DNA from: Microvirga sp052114605
GTDB taxonomy: Bacteria > Pseudomonadota > Alphaproteobacteria > Rhizobiales > Beijerinckiaceae
Length of the DNA: 64,000 nucleotides
Direction: 5' to 3'
NCBI RefSeq assembly: GCF_052114605.1
Contig: NZ_JBFRFB010000013.1
Span: 1 to 64,000, forward strand
The translations under genes were made by a program, and so were the position numbers. The notes below the pieces were generated by a model. That model was not told the origin of the DNA. It worked only from the letters and a program-made list of their open reading frames with translations, and did no database searches. Positions 27,743 through 37,180 of the stretch are shown here, piece by piece (positions within the stretch are counted from its first letter, which is position 1; each line of letters starts with the position of its first letter).

Positions 27743-27761
27743 ACACTTAGGATAAAGACCG

Positions 27762-30700
27762 ATGCGGATTGAGCGGCGCTATACGAAACTTGGCCAGGAT
27801 CCCTATTCCTCCCTCTCCTTCCGGCTCGCGACGAGCGAGATCCGCAATCCGGACGGATCGATCGTCTTCAAGCTCGAGAACATCGAGGTGCCGGAGACCT
27901 GGAGCCAGGTGGCGTCCGACGTTCTCGCACAGAAGTACTTCCGCAAGGCCGGCGTTCCGGCTCACCTGAAGAAGGTCGAAGAGAACGACGTCCCCTCCTG
28001 GCTGTGGCGCTCGGTTCCCGACGAGGCAAAGCTCGCCAAGCTGCCGGAAGACAGCCGTACCGGTTCCGAGATCTCCTCCAAGCAGGTGTTCAACCGCCTC
28101 GCCGGCTGCTGGACCTATTGGGGCTGGAAGGGCGGCTACTTCACATCGGAAGAAGATGCCCGCGCTTTCTATGACGAGCTGTGCTTCATGCTCGCCAACC
28201 AGATGGTCGCGCCGAACTCGCCGCAATGGTTCAACACCGGCCTGCACTGGGCCTACGGCATCGATGGCCCCGGCCAGGGCCACTATTATGTGGACTACAA
28301 GACCGGCAAGCTGACCAAGTCCAAGTCTTCCTACGAGCATCCGCAGCCGCATGCCTGCTTCATCCAGGGCGTCGAGGACGATCTGGTGAATGAAGGCGGC
28401 ATCATGGACCTGTGGGTCCGCGAGGCGCGCCTCTTCAAATACGGCTCGGGCACCGGCTCGAACTTCTCCAACCTGCGTGGTGAGGGCGAGAAGCTTTCCG
28501 GCGGCGGACGCTCAAGCGGCCTTATGTCCTTCCTCAAGATCGGCGACCGTGCTGCGGGCGCGATCAAGTCGGGCGGCACCACCCGCCGCGCGGCGAAGAT
28601 GGTCGTGGTCGATGTCGATCACCCGGATATCGAGAGCTACATCGACTGGAAGGTGAAGGAGGAGCAGAAGGTTGCTGCCCTCGTCACCGGCTCCAAGCTC
28701 GGCAACAAGCACCTCAAGGCCATCATGAAGGCCTGCGTGAACTGCGAGGCTGAAGGCGATGCCTGCTTCGATCCGGAGAAGAACCCGGCTCTGAAGAAGG
28801 AAATCAAGATGGCGCGCCGGGTCATGATCCCGGACAACTACATCAAGCGCGTCATCCAGTTCGCCAAGCAGGGCTACACCGACATCGAATTCCCGATCTA
28901 CGACACGGACTGGGATTCGGAAGCCTACCTCACGGTCTCCGGCCAGAACTCCAACAACTCCGTCTCACTGACGGACGAATTCCTGCGTGCCGTCGAGAAC
29001 GATTCCGATTGGCAGCTCAAGGCCCGCAAGGACGGCAAGGTTCTCAAGACCCTGAAGGCCCGCGACCTGTGGGAGCAGATCGGCCACGCCGCCTGGGCGT
29101 CCGCCGATCCCGGCCTGCACTACAACACCACCATGAACGATTGGCACACCAGCCCCGCCGGTGGCCGCATCCGGGCGTCGAACCCCTGCTCGGAATACAT
29201 GTTCCTGGACGACACGGCCTGCAACCTGGCCTCCGCCAACCTGCTGCAGTTCTTCGACCGCGCCGCGCACAAGTTCGACGCCGACTCGTTCGAGCATGCC
29301 TGCCGTCTATGGACGGTGGTGCTCGAAATCTCGGTGATGATGGCGCAGTTCCCGTCCAAGGAAATCGCGCAGCTCTCCTACGAGTACCGCACGCTGGGCC
29401 TCGGCTATGCCAATATCGGCGGCCTGCTCATGACCATGGGCCTGTCCTATGACAGCGACGCGGGCCGTGCGCTTGGCGGCGCTCTCACCGCCATCATGAC
29501 CGGCGTGTCCTATGCCACCTCCGCCGAGATGGCGGGCGAGCTTGGGCCGTTCCCGAACTACAAGGCCAACGCCAAGTCCATGCTGCGCGTGATCCGCAAT
29601 CACCGCCGCGCGGCGCATGGCGAGGCTCAAGGGTACGAGGGTCTCTCGGTCAACCCGGTTCCGCTCGATCACGCCTCCTGCCCCGACCAGAGCCTCGTCG
29701 CCCATGCGAAGCAGGCCTGGGACCTCGCGCTCCAACTCGGCGAGAAGAACGGCTACCGCAACGCCCAGTCCACCGTGATCGCGCCCACCGGCACCATCGG
29801 CCTCGTGATGGATTGCGACACCACCGGCATCGAGCCCGACTTCGCTCTCGTGAAGTTCAAGAAGCTCGCAGGCGGCGGCTATTTCAAGATCATCAACCGC
29901 GCCGTGCCGGATGCCTTGCGCACCTTGGGCTACCGCGAATCCGAGATCGCTGAGATCGAGGCTTACGCTGTCGGCCACGGCTCCATGAAGCAGGCTCCCG
30001 CCATCAACCCGGGCGCGCTTAGCTCGAAGGGCTTCACGGATGAGAAGATCGAGGCTGTCGAGAAGGGCTTGAAGTCGGCCTTCGACATCAAGTTCGTCTT
30101 CAACCGCTGGACGCTCGGCGACGACTTCCTGACCGGCACGCTCAAAGTCCCGGCGGAAAAGCTCAACGATCCGTCCTTCGACATCCTCTCCTTCCTCGGC
30201 TTCTCGAAGGCCGATGTGGAAGCAGCCAACATCCACATCTGCGGCGCGATGACCCTCGAGGGAGCACCCCATCTTAAGAATGAGCACTACGCCGTGTTCG
30301 ATTGCGCCAACCCGTGCGGCAAGATCGGCAAGCGCTATCTCTCGGTGGAAAGCCACATCCGCATGATGGCGGCGGCGCAGCCCTTCATCTCGGGCGCGAT
30401 CTCCAAGACCATCAACATGCCCAACGACGCCACCGTCGAGGATTGCAAGAGCGCCTACATGCTCTCCTGGAAGCTGGCGCTGAAGGCGAACGCCCTCTAC
30501 CGCGACGGCTCCAAGCTCTCGCAGCCGCTGAACTCCGCGCTCATCGCCGATGAGGAAGAGGATTCCGAGGATGCGGTGGAAGCGCTCACCGCCATGCCAA
30601 CTGCGGCGAAAGCAGCCCACGTTTCGGAGAAGATCGTCGAGAAGATCGTCGAGCGCGTGGTCGCGATGCGCGACCGCGAGAAGATGCCCGACCGTCGCAA

Positions 30701-31463
30701 GGGCTACACCCAGAAGGCCGTCGTCGGTGGCCATAAAGTTTACTTGCGTACCGGCGAATACGACGATGGCCGTCTCGGCGAGATCTTCATCGACATGCAC
30801 AAGGAAGGCGCCGCCTTCCGTGCGATGATGAACAACTTCGCCATCGCGATCTCGCTCGGCCTGCAATACGGCGTGCCGCTGGAGGAATATGTGGAGGCCT
30901 TCACCTTCACGCGCTTCGAGCCGGCAGGCTTCGTGCAGGGCAACGAGCGCATCAAGAGCGCGACGTCGATCCTCGACTACGTGTTCCGTGAGCTCGCGGT
31001 GTCCTACCTCGCCCGCAACGACCTCGCCCATGTGGACCCGTCGGAACTCGGCCCCACCACCATCGGCACGGGCGAAGCCCAGTCGAAGGCCCCGGAAGCC
31101 GCGCCCGCCACGACAATCGTCTCCCGCGGCTTCACCCGCGGCAACGTGGACCGCCTCATGCTCATCCCCGGCGGGGCCGCCAGCGGCGGAGGCATTGTTC
31201 AACGTCCGAATACGGTCGGCGCGAACGCTCTCAAGAGCGAGCTCGCCCAACCCGCGGCGCAGGAAGTGACGGTCGGCGAAGCCGAAATGTCCAAGCTCGC
31301 CTTCACCGCCCCCGCAGTCCCCTCCATCGCGGACAAGCGCGCCGAGGCCAAGATGAAGGGCTATGTGGGCGAATCCTGCCCCGAATGCGCGAACTTCACG
31401 CTGGTGCGAAACGGGACCTGCTTGAAGTGCGATACTTGCGGATCGACCACTGGCTGCTCGTAA
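27762..31463 (+). CDS. nrdJ: Vitamin B12-dependent (class II) ribonucleotide reductase
   Basis: The 1233-residue enzyme reduces ribonucleotides to deoxyribonucleotides using adenosylcobalamin, independently of oxygen. It shows the ribonucleotide reductase barrel segments SSNPCSEY-like RASNPCSEYMFLDDTACNL, YGSGTGSNFSNLR, NNSVSLTDEF and the phosphate/finger loop ATIAPTGT-like STVIAPTGTIG. The extra C-terminal region ends in a four-cysteine zinc-ribbon (CPECANFTLVRNGTCLKC then CGSTTGC), typical of the long alphaproteobacterial NrdJ. AGGA lies nine bases before the ATG. It has its own long leader and terminator. The core genome to its left ends here. Confidence 0.97.
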   Translation: MRIERRYTKLGQDPYSSLSFRLATSEIRNPDGSIVFKLENIEVPETWSQVASDVLAQKYFRKAGVPAHLKKVEENDVPSWLWRSVPDEAKLAKLPEDSRTGSEISSKQVFNRLAGCWTYWGWKGGYFTSEEDARAFYDELCFMLANQMVAPNSPQWFNTGLHWAYGIDGPGQGHYYVDYKTGKLTKSKSSYEHPQPHACFIQGVEDDLVNEGGIMDLWVREARLFKYGSGTGSNFSNLRGEGEKLSGGGRSSGLMSFLKIGDRAAGAIKSGGTTRRAAKMVVVDVDHPDIESYIDWKVKEEQKVAALVTGSKLGNKHLKAIMKACVNCEAEGDACFDPEKNPALKKEIKMARRVMIPDNYIKRVIQFAKQGYTDIEFPIYDTDWDSEAYLTVSGQNSNNSVSLTDEFLRAVENDSDWQLKARKDGKVLKTLKARDLWEQIGHAAWASADPGLHYNTTMNDWHTSPAGGRIRASNPCSEYMFLDDTACNLASANLLQFFDRAAHKFDADSFEHACRLWTVVLEISVMMAQFPSKEIAQLSYEYRTLGLGYANIGGLLMTMGLSYDSDAGRALGGALTAIMTGVSYATSAEMAGELGPFPNYKANAKSMLRVIRNHRRAAHGEAQGYEGLSVNPVPLDHASCPDQSLVAHAKQAWDLALQLGEKNGYRNAQSTVIAPTGTIGLVMDCDTTGIEPDFALVKFKKLAGGGYFKIINRAVPDALRTLGYRESEIAEIEAYAVGHGSMKQAPAINPGALSSKGFTDEKIEAVEKGLKSAFDIKFVFNRWTLGDDFLTGTLKVPAEKLNDPSFDILSFLGFSKADVEAANIHICGAMTLEGAPHLKNEHYAVFDCANPCGKIGKRYLSVESHIRMMAAAQPFISGAISKTINMPNDATVEDCKSAYMLSWKLALKANALYRDGSKLSQPLNSALIADEEEDSEDAVEALTAMPTAAKAAHVSEKIVEKIVERVVAMRDREKMPDRRKGYTQKAVVGGHKVYLRTGEYDDGRLGEIFIDMHKEGAAFRAMMNNFAIAISLGLQYGVPLEEYVEAFTFTRFEPAGFVQGNERIKSATSILDYVFRELAVSYLARNDLAHVDPSELGPTTIGTGEAQSKAPEAAPATTIVSRGFTRGNVDRLMLIPGGAASGGGIVQRPNTVGANALKSELAQPAAQEVTVGEAEMSKLAFTAPAVPSIADKRAEAKMKGYVGESCPECANFTLVRNGTCLKCDTCGSTTGCS

Positions 31464-31541
31464 GCCAACAGTATCTAAAGCTTCTGAGGACGCTCGCAAA
31501 GGATGGCCATAATCACCCCATAGCGCGCCTCGAATAAAGCC

Positions 31542-31576
31542 AAAGCCCGCCTCACCCAATGAGGCGGGCTTTTCTA
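31542..31576 (+). terminator. Rho-independent terminator of nrdJ
   Basis: A 13-bp stem (AAAGCCCGCCTCA / TGAGGCGGGCTTT) with a CCCAA loop is followed by TTTC, about 80 bases after the stop. It marks the boundary between the core region and the accessory region. Confidence 0.88.
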
Positions 31577-31718
31577 CAACGGATCCTTCAGAGTTCTGCC
31601 CTCCCCCTCGAGAGTTGCGTCGATAACCTCATAGGCGTCGAGCTGCTCAGTTTCTCCCAGATGAAGCGGTAACACCTGAGCAAGTTGCGCCAGGAATTTC
31701 CTGAAGTTCGACGCGAAT

Positions 31719-33941
31719 ATGAATAAGATGCACCACTTCTCCGACGATACGCCGAAGCAAAACCCGTGGACTGAAGATAGGCTTGGATACCGGCCCTTTG
31801 CGCAGCGCCTTGCGAAAGTCATCATTGGCCATCAGGCGAGCAATGGCTACGTAATCGGACTTCAGGGAGCTTGGGGCAGCGGCAAATCCACGGCGCTCAA
31901 CTTCGTCCAGGCGTTCATTGAGAAGCACAATCAGGAGCTCCAAGAACCGAACACCGCGCTCAGGATCATCGATTTTCGTCCTTGGATCGTGTCCGGCCAT
32001 CAGGATCTCATTGGTGCGTTCTTCAAGGTTCTGACGGAAGGCCTCACGGGGCCACCGGGCCGTTGGGCCAAGCTCAAGAAGCCCTTCCTTCGCTTCTTTA
32101 AGAACGCCTCGGACCCGCTTCTGACCGCAGCCGCGACGGTCGGCGTGACCGTGGATCCGAGTGGGGGCACGGCGTCGAAGGCTGCCGTCGCCATCGCGAA
32201 AAAGTCTCTCAGCAGCGCGATAGACCGTTGGCTTGCGGAGCCGTCCCTCCAAGCAGCCTATGAGCAACTGCGAACCTCCTTGGCACAGAAGGACAAGCGC
32301 TTCCTGGTGATTATCGACGACATCGACCGCCTCGATCAGCCGGAAATCCGGTCAATCATGCAGATGGTCAAGACGGTCGGCCGCCTTCCTAATGTGACCT
32401 ATCTCCTCGCCTACGACCGGACGATCGTATGGCAAGCCCTCGACGGGATATCTTCCCAGGAGAGGTCAGAGCCCGCCTTCGCCGAGAAGATCGTGCAGCA
32501 CGAGTTGGAATTGCCCCGCCCGTCCAAGCAGGCCCTGCTGTCGATCCTCGATGCGGAACTCGCCTTCATGCTCGGCCTGATTCCGAACACGACGCGGTGG
32601 CAGTATTTGGTGCAAAACGGTATCGCGCGCTGGATCCGGTATCCCCGAGACGTTTCCCGCCTCGCTAACGCGGTCAAGTTCTCGTGGCCCGCTTTGGAAG
32701 GTGAGATCGACCCGCAGGATCTTCTCGGCATGGAAGGGCTACGCCTGTTTGACAACCAGGCATTCGAATGGGTCCGCCAGAACAGAGACTTCTTGTTTTC
32801 CGAGGGGCGCTTTGTCCTGGCGCAGGATAAGGCAAAGAATAAGGTGGGAGAGGACCTGCGCAACTCGCTTCCGCCTGAGACGCGCGACCAGATTGTCGAT
32901 GTCCTCTGCACCCTGTTCCCCACACGCGCGGAAATCATCCGTGGCCGAGATGCCTATGGTGAGCACGAGAACTACTTTGAGATCGTCAACAGGGGCGGTA
33001 TCGCGCACCAGACTGGATATGATGCGTATTTCAGCCTGTTTCCATCGCCGGATGCCGTTCCGAAATCGGTTATCGATACGATGATTGCGAGGATGGACGA
33101 CGAGGAGTTCCTGGTTTCCACCTTCTTGGGATACATCGGCAAGGGCAGCAATCATCAGAGGCCGCTCATCGGCTCCCTGCTGGAGGAAATTCGGTACCGG
33201 TTCTTAGGCCGTGACGCAGCAGAGCCAACCCAGGAGATGCTCGACGCGCTGTTGCGAGTCGGCGAGGACGTCTTACGGATCGACTGGAGCGGCGGCATGC
33301 TGATGCTGTCTCCCAGAGCAAACTTCTCTTTCCTGGTGCAAAGCATCCTGGAAGCCTGGGGGCCGGAAAAGGCGACGGCGAATCTGCTTGAAGCCTTTAA
33401 CAGGGCGGCCTCCGTGACCGTCTGTGCGGAGATCTTCGTCGACCGCGCCCGCGAGCTCGGGAAGCTGCCGGCCGAGGGAACGACACACGCCGTGCGCATC
33501 AGCGAGGATGGATTCAAGGAGCTCGGGGAAAAGCTCTTGGAAATGATTGAGGGCGCTGCTGGGTCAGGAGCGTTGAGCAACGCGCCGTTCTACTGGAACA
33601 TCGTCCGGGCTTGGGGCCATCTCAGCGGCCCAGAGAAACCGCGCGAATGGATCAAAGCAGGCATCGCGTCAGATCCGGCTTGTCTCGCAAAGCTCACAAA
33701 GGGCCTCCTTGCCTATTCAGTCTCCGAGACAGGTCGGCACTATTCTATGCACGAACGACCAGATGAGGCGCTTTACGATCTGTCAGACCTGAAAAGCGCC
33801 AGCGAGGCCCACCTCGCGGCAGCAGCTTATTCGGGATCCGAAGATGAATTAAGGCGCGTCCAGGCCGTATTGAAGGGAGCGGAGCGCTTCCTCGCCCGAC
33901 CGGAGATGAAGGCTGATGACGATGCTATGTTCGATGACTAA
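31719..33941 (+). CDS. KAP-family P-loop NTPase
   Basis: The 740-residue protein has a Walker A G-A-W-G-S-G-K-S-T at residues 50-58, preceded by the KAP-type DRLGYRPFAQRLA segment. A Walker B RFLVIIDDIDRL lies near residue 200, followed by KAP-typical IMQMVKTVGRLPNVTYLLAYDR. KAP NTPases are STAND-like ATPases, often membrane-linked and frequent in bacterial defence loci such as Qat; no predicted membrane insertion is obvious here. No Qat partners (QueC-like or TatD-like) are adjacent. The C-terminal half has no recognised domain. Its stop overlaps by four bases the stop of the convergent HEAT-repeat gene. Confidence 0.85.
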   Translation: MNKMHHFSDDTPKQNPWTEDRLGYRPFAQRLAKVIIGHQASNGYVIGLQGAWGSGKSTALNFVQAFIEKHNQELQEPNTALRIIDFRPWIVSGHQDLIGAFFKVLTEGLTGPPGRWAKLKKPFLRFFKNASDPLLTAAATVGVTVDPSGGTASKAAVAIAKKSLSSAIDRWLAEPSLQAAYEQLRTSLAQKDKRFLVIIDDIDRLDQPEIRSIMQMVKTVGRLPNVTYLLAYDRTIVWQALDGISSQERSEPAFAEKIVQHELELPRPSKQALLSILDAELAFMLGLIPNTTRWQYLVQNGIARWIRYPRDVSRLANAVKFSWPALEGEIDPQDLLGMEGLRLFDNQAFEWVRQNRDFLFSEGRFVLAQDKAKNKVGEDLRNSLPPETRDQIVDVLCTLFPTRAEIIRGRDAYGEHENYFEIVNRGGIAHQTGYDAYFSLFPSPDAVPKSVIDTMIARMDDEEFLVSTFLGYIGKGSNHQRPLIGSLLEEIRYRFLGRDAAEPTQEMLDALLRVGEDVLRIDWSGGMLMLSPRANFSFLVQSILEAWGPEKATANLLEAFNRAASVTVCAEIFVDRARELGKLPAEGTTHAVRISEDGFKELGEKLLEMIEGAAGSGALSNAPFYWNIVRAWGHLSGPEKPREWIKAGIASDPACLAKLTKGLLAYSVSETGRHYSMHERPDEALYDLSDLKSASEAHLAAAAYSGSEDELRRVQAVLKGAERFLARPEMKADDDAMFDD

Positions 33942-34813
33942 GCGCCGCTCCGGCAACGACAGCTCTCCATGGCTGCTTGCAACTCGTCCATGACGGATTG
34001 AGATCCACGTTCCAAGGCGTGCTTGTGGGCAGCCTGCAGTGCGGAGCAGAGCTTCGGGTCGGCCATTTCCATGGCCGCATCAAGCATAAGGCCTGTGAAC
34101 TCACCTAAAGTCAGGACCTCGATCAGAGCCGGAATGACACGGGGATCCTTCCGCCGGCACATGCCCATCATCGCTTCGGCCCTCGTACCCTCATCAGGAT
34201 CGGTGAGCCTCTGGTAGAGGGCCTCGCGGATAGCGGAGGTGTCTGTATCGATCTGCTGGGCCAGGCTGAAAGTGGCCCAGTCTCTCACGATCGGTTCCGG
34301 ATCTCCCGAGAGCTCTATCAGCCCTTCGATGGCTTCTGGGACGTCATGTCCCTCAAGCGCATGCCGTACGCCCCGCCGGACCTCGGTGTCGGGGTGGCTG
34401 CGGAGAGGCAAGACCAGTGGAATGACTCGCGGATCATGCAGCCATCCCAGAGCATAGCAGATGTCACTCAGGACCTTCGGGTCTGACGGACCGGTCAACT
34501 CAGCTTCAAGCAAAGCTGCCAGACAGGCGTACCGTTCGTTCCTGAAGACGTTGCGCCGGTCTTCAGAGGTGTAGCCGAATTGGCCTAGTACGATCGCGCC
34601 GACGCGCTTGTCCCGTGCGGATTCGCGGCGACATAGTTCGATGCAGACATCCAAGCTCTTCTGATCCGCGCGGGCCTGAAGCTCGAGGATAGCGTCGAGA
34701 GCCGGATCAGCATCGTCAGGGTAGTCGAGGTCTATTCTCTTGGCTGCGTAACGGACGAGCTCATTCGCATCGAGTCCGGCAAGCTGGGATTTGGCGAGGT
34801 GTCCATGCGTCAT
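33938..34813 (-). CDS. HEAT-repeat protein
   Basis: The 291-residue product is built mainly of alpha-helical HEAT/PBS-lyase-like repeats, for example RVIPLVLPLRSHPDTEVRRG, PIVRDWATFSLA and GTRAEAMMGMCRRKDPRVIP. These scaffolds mediate protein-protein contacts. The start MTHGHLAKSQLAG at 34813 is preferred over an upstream GTG or ATG extension without resemblance. The gene converges on the KAP NTPase with a four-base overlap of stop codons. Function is unknown. Confidence 0.8.
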   Translation of the reverse strand: MTHGHLAKSQLAGLDANELVRYAAKRIDLDYPDDADPALDAILELQARADQKSLDVCIELCRRESARDKRVGAIVLGQFGYTSEDRRNVFRNERYACLAALLEAELTGPSDPKVLSDICYALGWLHDPRVIPLVLPLRSHPDTEVRRGVRHALEGHDVPEAIEGLIELSGDPEPIVRDWATFSLAQQIDTDTSAIREALYQRLTDPDEGTRAEAMMGMCRRKDPRVIPALIEVLTLGEFTGLMLDAAMEMADPKLCSALQAAHKHALERGSQSVMDELQAAMESCRCRSGA

Positions 34814-35005
34814 GGATAGAGTGCAGTGAGCGTGAGATATAAAGATATTAATTCCAGGTCGAGCCGCAATTGTAAATAGAAGCGACAGGCACAAAAATTA
34901 ACGTTCGGGATCTCTCAAATCCACGGCGACTTCCCCTACGGCATCTTGTCAGGATCCAGCTTTCTGGAGACGATACACGCAAAAGTCGTGGAAGAGAGAA
35001 GTGTC

Positions 35006-36706
35006 TTGCCGTTCAGATTTCGTAAGTCCGTTCGCGTATTCCCTGGTGTCCGCCTGAACTTGAGCAAGTCGGGCATGAGCGTCAGCGTAGGTGGCCCTGG
35101 AGCAACGCTCAATTTCGGCTCACGCGGGAGCTCCGTAACCATAGGCCTTCCTGGAACCGGTCTTTCTTACCGACACCAGTTGTCTTCCAAGCCCCGCCCG
35201 CGGCCCGATAGCCCACCAGAGGCCTCTGTTCCCCAGCCCAGCTTCAACCCGATACCATTGGACATCGCCGAAGACTTGCCCCTTATCGGCGAGATCCGAA
35301 GCGCTGAAGTCGCCGCGCTGACCAGCCCGGATTTGGCAGGCCTCAAACGGCTCATCAATGAGGCCTCAGCGCAAAAGGCTGCTCTCACTCCCGATTTCGA
35401 GGCTGCACTGGCTAGTCGGCGGAAAGCCTGGCGAAAATTGCGGCGACGCGAGCAGTTCCCGCTACGACTGATCCTGAAGAAGGCGATCCCGAAGGCGCAA
35501 GCTGCCTTCAAGGAGGCGGAGAACGAAGCGATCAAGGTCGCCGAGGCCTTAGCCGTCAGTCAGATTCGGGTGACATTCGATATGGATGCTGAGACGCTCG
35601 CAGCGCAGTTTGCGCTCGAATCCGCCCACGTATCACTCTCCCGCTCACATCGCATATGGGATGTCACCTCGTCCGTCGGGGTTGATCGGGTGAGAGAGCG
35701 CTCGGCGGCGTCGACAGCCGTCACCCGCCGGCCCGTTCAATTGACTTCGGTGATGGATGGAATTGTAGCGGGCTCCCAAAAAGGCTTGCGCTTTCAGAAC
35801 GCGAATGGCGGTGATCTGGATATTTTTCCTGGCTTCATGCTCATGCGTGCGAAGGGAGAAACAGACTATGCCCTCGTTGATCTGAGGGAGCTCCGGTTAG
35901 ACGTCGAGCCAATTGCCTTCATCGAAAGCGAGAGCGTGCCTGGCGATAGCCAAATTACGGGGTACGCTTGGGCCAAGTCAAATCGCGACGGATCTCCAGA
36001 CCGCCGCTTTAAAGATAACTACCAAATCCCGATCGTGCGGTATGGAGAACTCCGGTTCTCAACGCCGACTGGCATTGCCGAGGCCTATCAGGTCAGCAAT
36101 TGCGAAGCAGCTCTCGCGTTCGGTGCAGCCTTCCAGAGGCTGCAAGCCGAGTTACGTCGTCAGGCAGCGCGCCCTCTCCCGGCCCCACGGGAGCAAACCG
36201 AGATGAGTTCGGAAATAGACGACATATCCGCGAGCCTTCCAGCACTCCCTTTGGTCGGCGGAGCGCACGAGGTCACTGCGCTTGCTATTGCTGCTATCTG
36301 TGCACCGTTTCTGCTAATGGGGGGCGAGACAGACCGACCTGAGGCAAAAGCGAACTTAACCGCTTCAGAGAGTCTGCCCGTTGCTTCGTCCGTTCAACAG
36401 GGGAACCCTGTCACGCCGGCTCAACTGCCAGCGCAAGCACCATCGGTAACGCCTATGGCGCCTGGCTCTCCGGCTGACGGCCCCGTCATTGCCCAGCCGA
36501 CTCCAGCAGGCTTACAGCAACAGCAATTCGCGACGGTTCAGGCCGCGAATGTTCGCACAGGTCCGGATCGCTCGACGACTTCCGTACGTGTTGTTCCAGT
36601 CGGAACACGTCTGAAAGTATTCGAGCGACAAGGCGCTTGGGCCCGAGTCGGTGACGCGCAACCCTGGGGCTGGATCCATTCCAGTCTTCTGAGACAAGCG
36701 CCCTGA
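35006..36706 (+). CDS. DUF4236 / SH3-domain membrane protein
   Basis: The N-terminus (PFRFRKSVRVFPGVRLNLSKSG then MSVSVGGPG) is a DUF4236 domain. The middle is a long helical and unknown region, followed by one membrane segment (ALAIAAICAPFLLMGG). A proline/alanine linker and a C-terminal bacterial SH3 domain (VQAANVRTGPDRSTTSVRVV, GWIHSSLL) complete the protein. DUF4236 proteins normally begin M-x-F-R-F-R, so the TTG at 35006 with GGAAGAGAG upstream is the likely start, giving 566 residues. An in-frame TTG at 34946 would add 20. A short DUF4236 protein recurs at 48893-49168. Function unknown; SH3_3 domains often bind peptidoglycan. Confidence 0.78.
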   Translation: MPFRFRKSVRVFPGVRLNLSKSGMSVSVGGPGATLNFGSRGSSVTIGLPGTGLSYRHQLSSKPRPRPDSPPEASVPQPSFNPIPLDIAEDLPLIGEIRSAEVAALTSPDLAGLKRLINEASAQKAALTPDFEAALASRRKAWRKLRRREQFPLRLILKKAIPKAQAAFKEAENEAIKVAEALAVSQIRVTFDMDAETLAAQFALESAHVSLSRSHRIWDVTSSVGVDRVRERSAASTAVTRRPVQLTSVMDGIVAGSQKGLRFQNANGGDLDIFPGFMLMRAKGETDYALVDLRELRLDVEPIAFIESESVPGDSQITGYAWAKSNRDGSPDRRFKDNYQIPIVRYGELRFSTPTGIAEAYQVSNCEAALAFGAAFQRLQAELRRQAARPLPAPREQTEMSSEIDDISASLPALPLVGGAHEVTALAIAAICAPFLLMGGETDRPEAKANLTASESLPVASSVQQGNPVTPAQLPAQAPSVTPMAPGSPADGPVIAQPTPAGLQQQQFATVQAANVRTGPDRSTTSVRVVPVGTRLKVFERQGAWARVGDAQPWGWIHSSLLRQAP

Positions 36707-36842
36707 TACTTGCGTCCTTATTTCTGGAGCACGCCTTTCATCAGGACAGTCCGAGCATTCAGTTAACCTCAAGCTTCCCAGAGACTTTCGATATATGTTG
36801 TAGACAACAATTCATTTTAATTCACATCGACAACCTTTAATA

Positions 36843-37061
36843 ATGGCGACAAATAACACAGCCCTATCTAAGAGCATTTGGAAGGATCAGATGTCTGCTG
36901 AAGACCATGACGACGGTTATACAACGAGCAGCTTTGACGCCCAGTTTGAAGCCGTCATGGCTCGTCATAGAAGGCAGAGGAACCTTGCACTAGCCAGCAT
37001 TATCCTCGCTAGCGTGGTAGGAGCCACACTCGGTTATCTGATGAAAAACTCAGGCTTTTAA
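36843..37061 (+). CDS. Small single-pass membrane protein
   Basis: The 72-residue product has a charged N-terminal half (SAEDHDDGYTTSSFDAQFEA), a basic stretch (RHRRQR) and a C-terminal helix (LALASIILASVVGATLGYL) predicted to span the membrane. I do not recognise the family. The codon pattern and a clean ATG support coding. It lies between the DUF4236-SH3 gene and the dnaE2 remnant. Confidence 0.5.
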   Translation: MATNNTALSKSIWKDQMSAEDHDDGYTTSSFDAQFEAVMARHRRQRNLALASIILASVVGATLGYLMKNSGF

Positions 37062-37180
37062 GCTGAGGCCAGATTGTTCTGATCCGCTCTCCTCGAGTTA
37101 ACCTGTTAGCGATCAGCAGGTGTGTAACATCGATCTCAAGAACCTTAGGGTTCATAAACTAAGGGCCTGGAGATCGAAGA

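Noticed and set aside
29307..31559. Minus-strand open frame of 750 codons opposite nrdJ
   Set aside because: Shadow frame; the plus strand encodes a well-supported ribonucleotide reductase.
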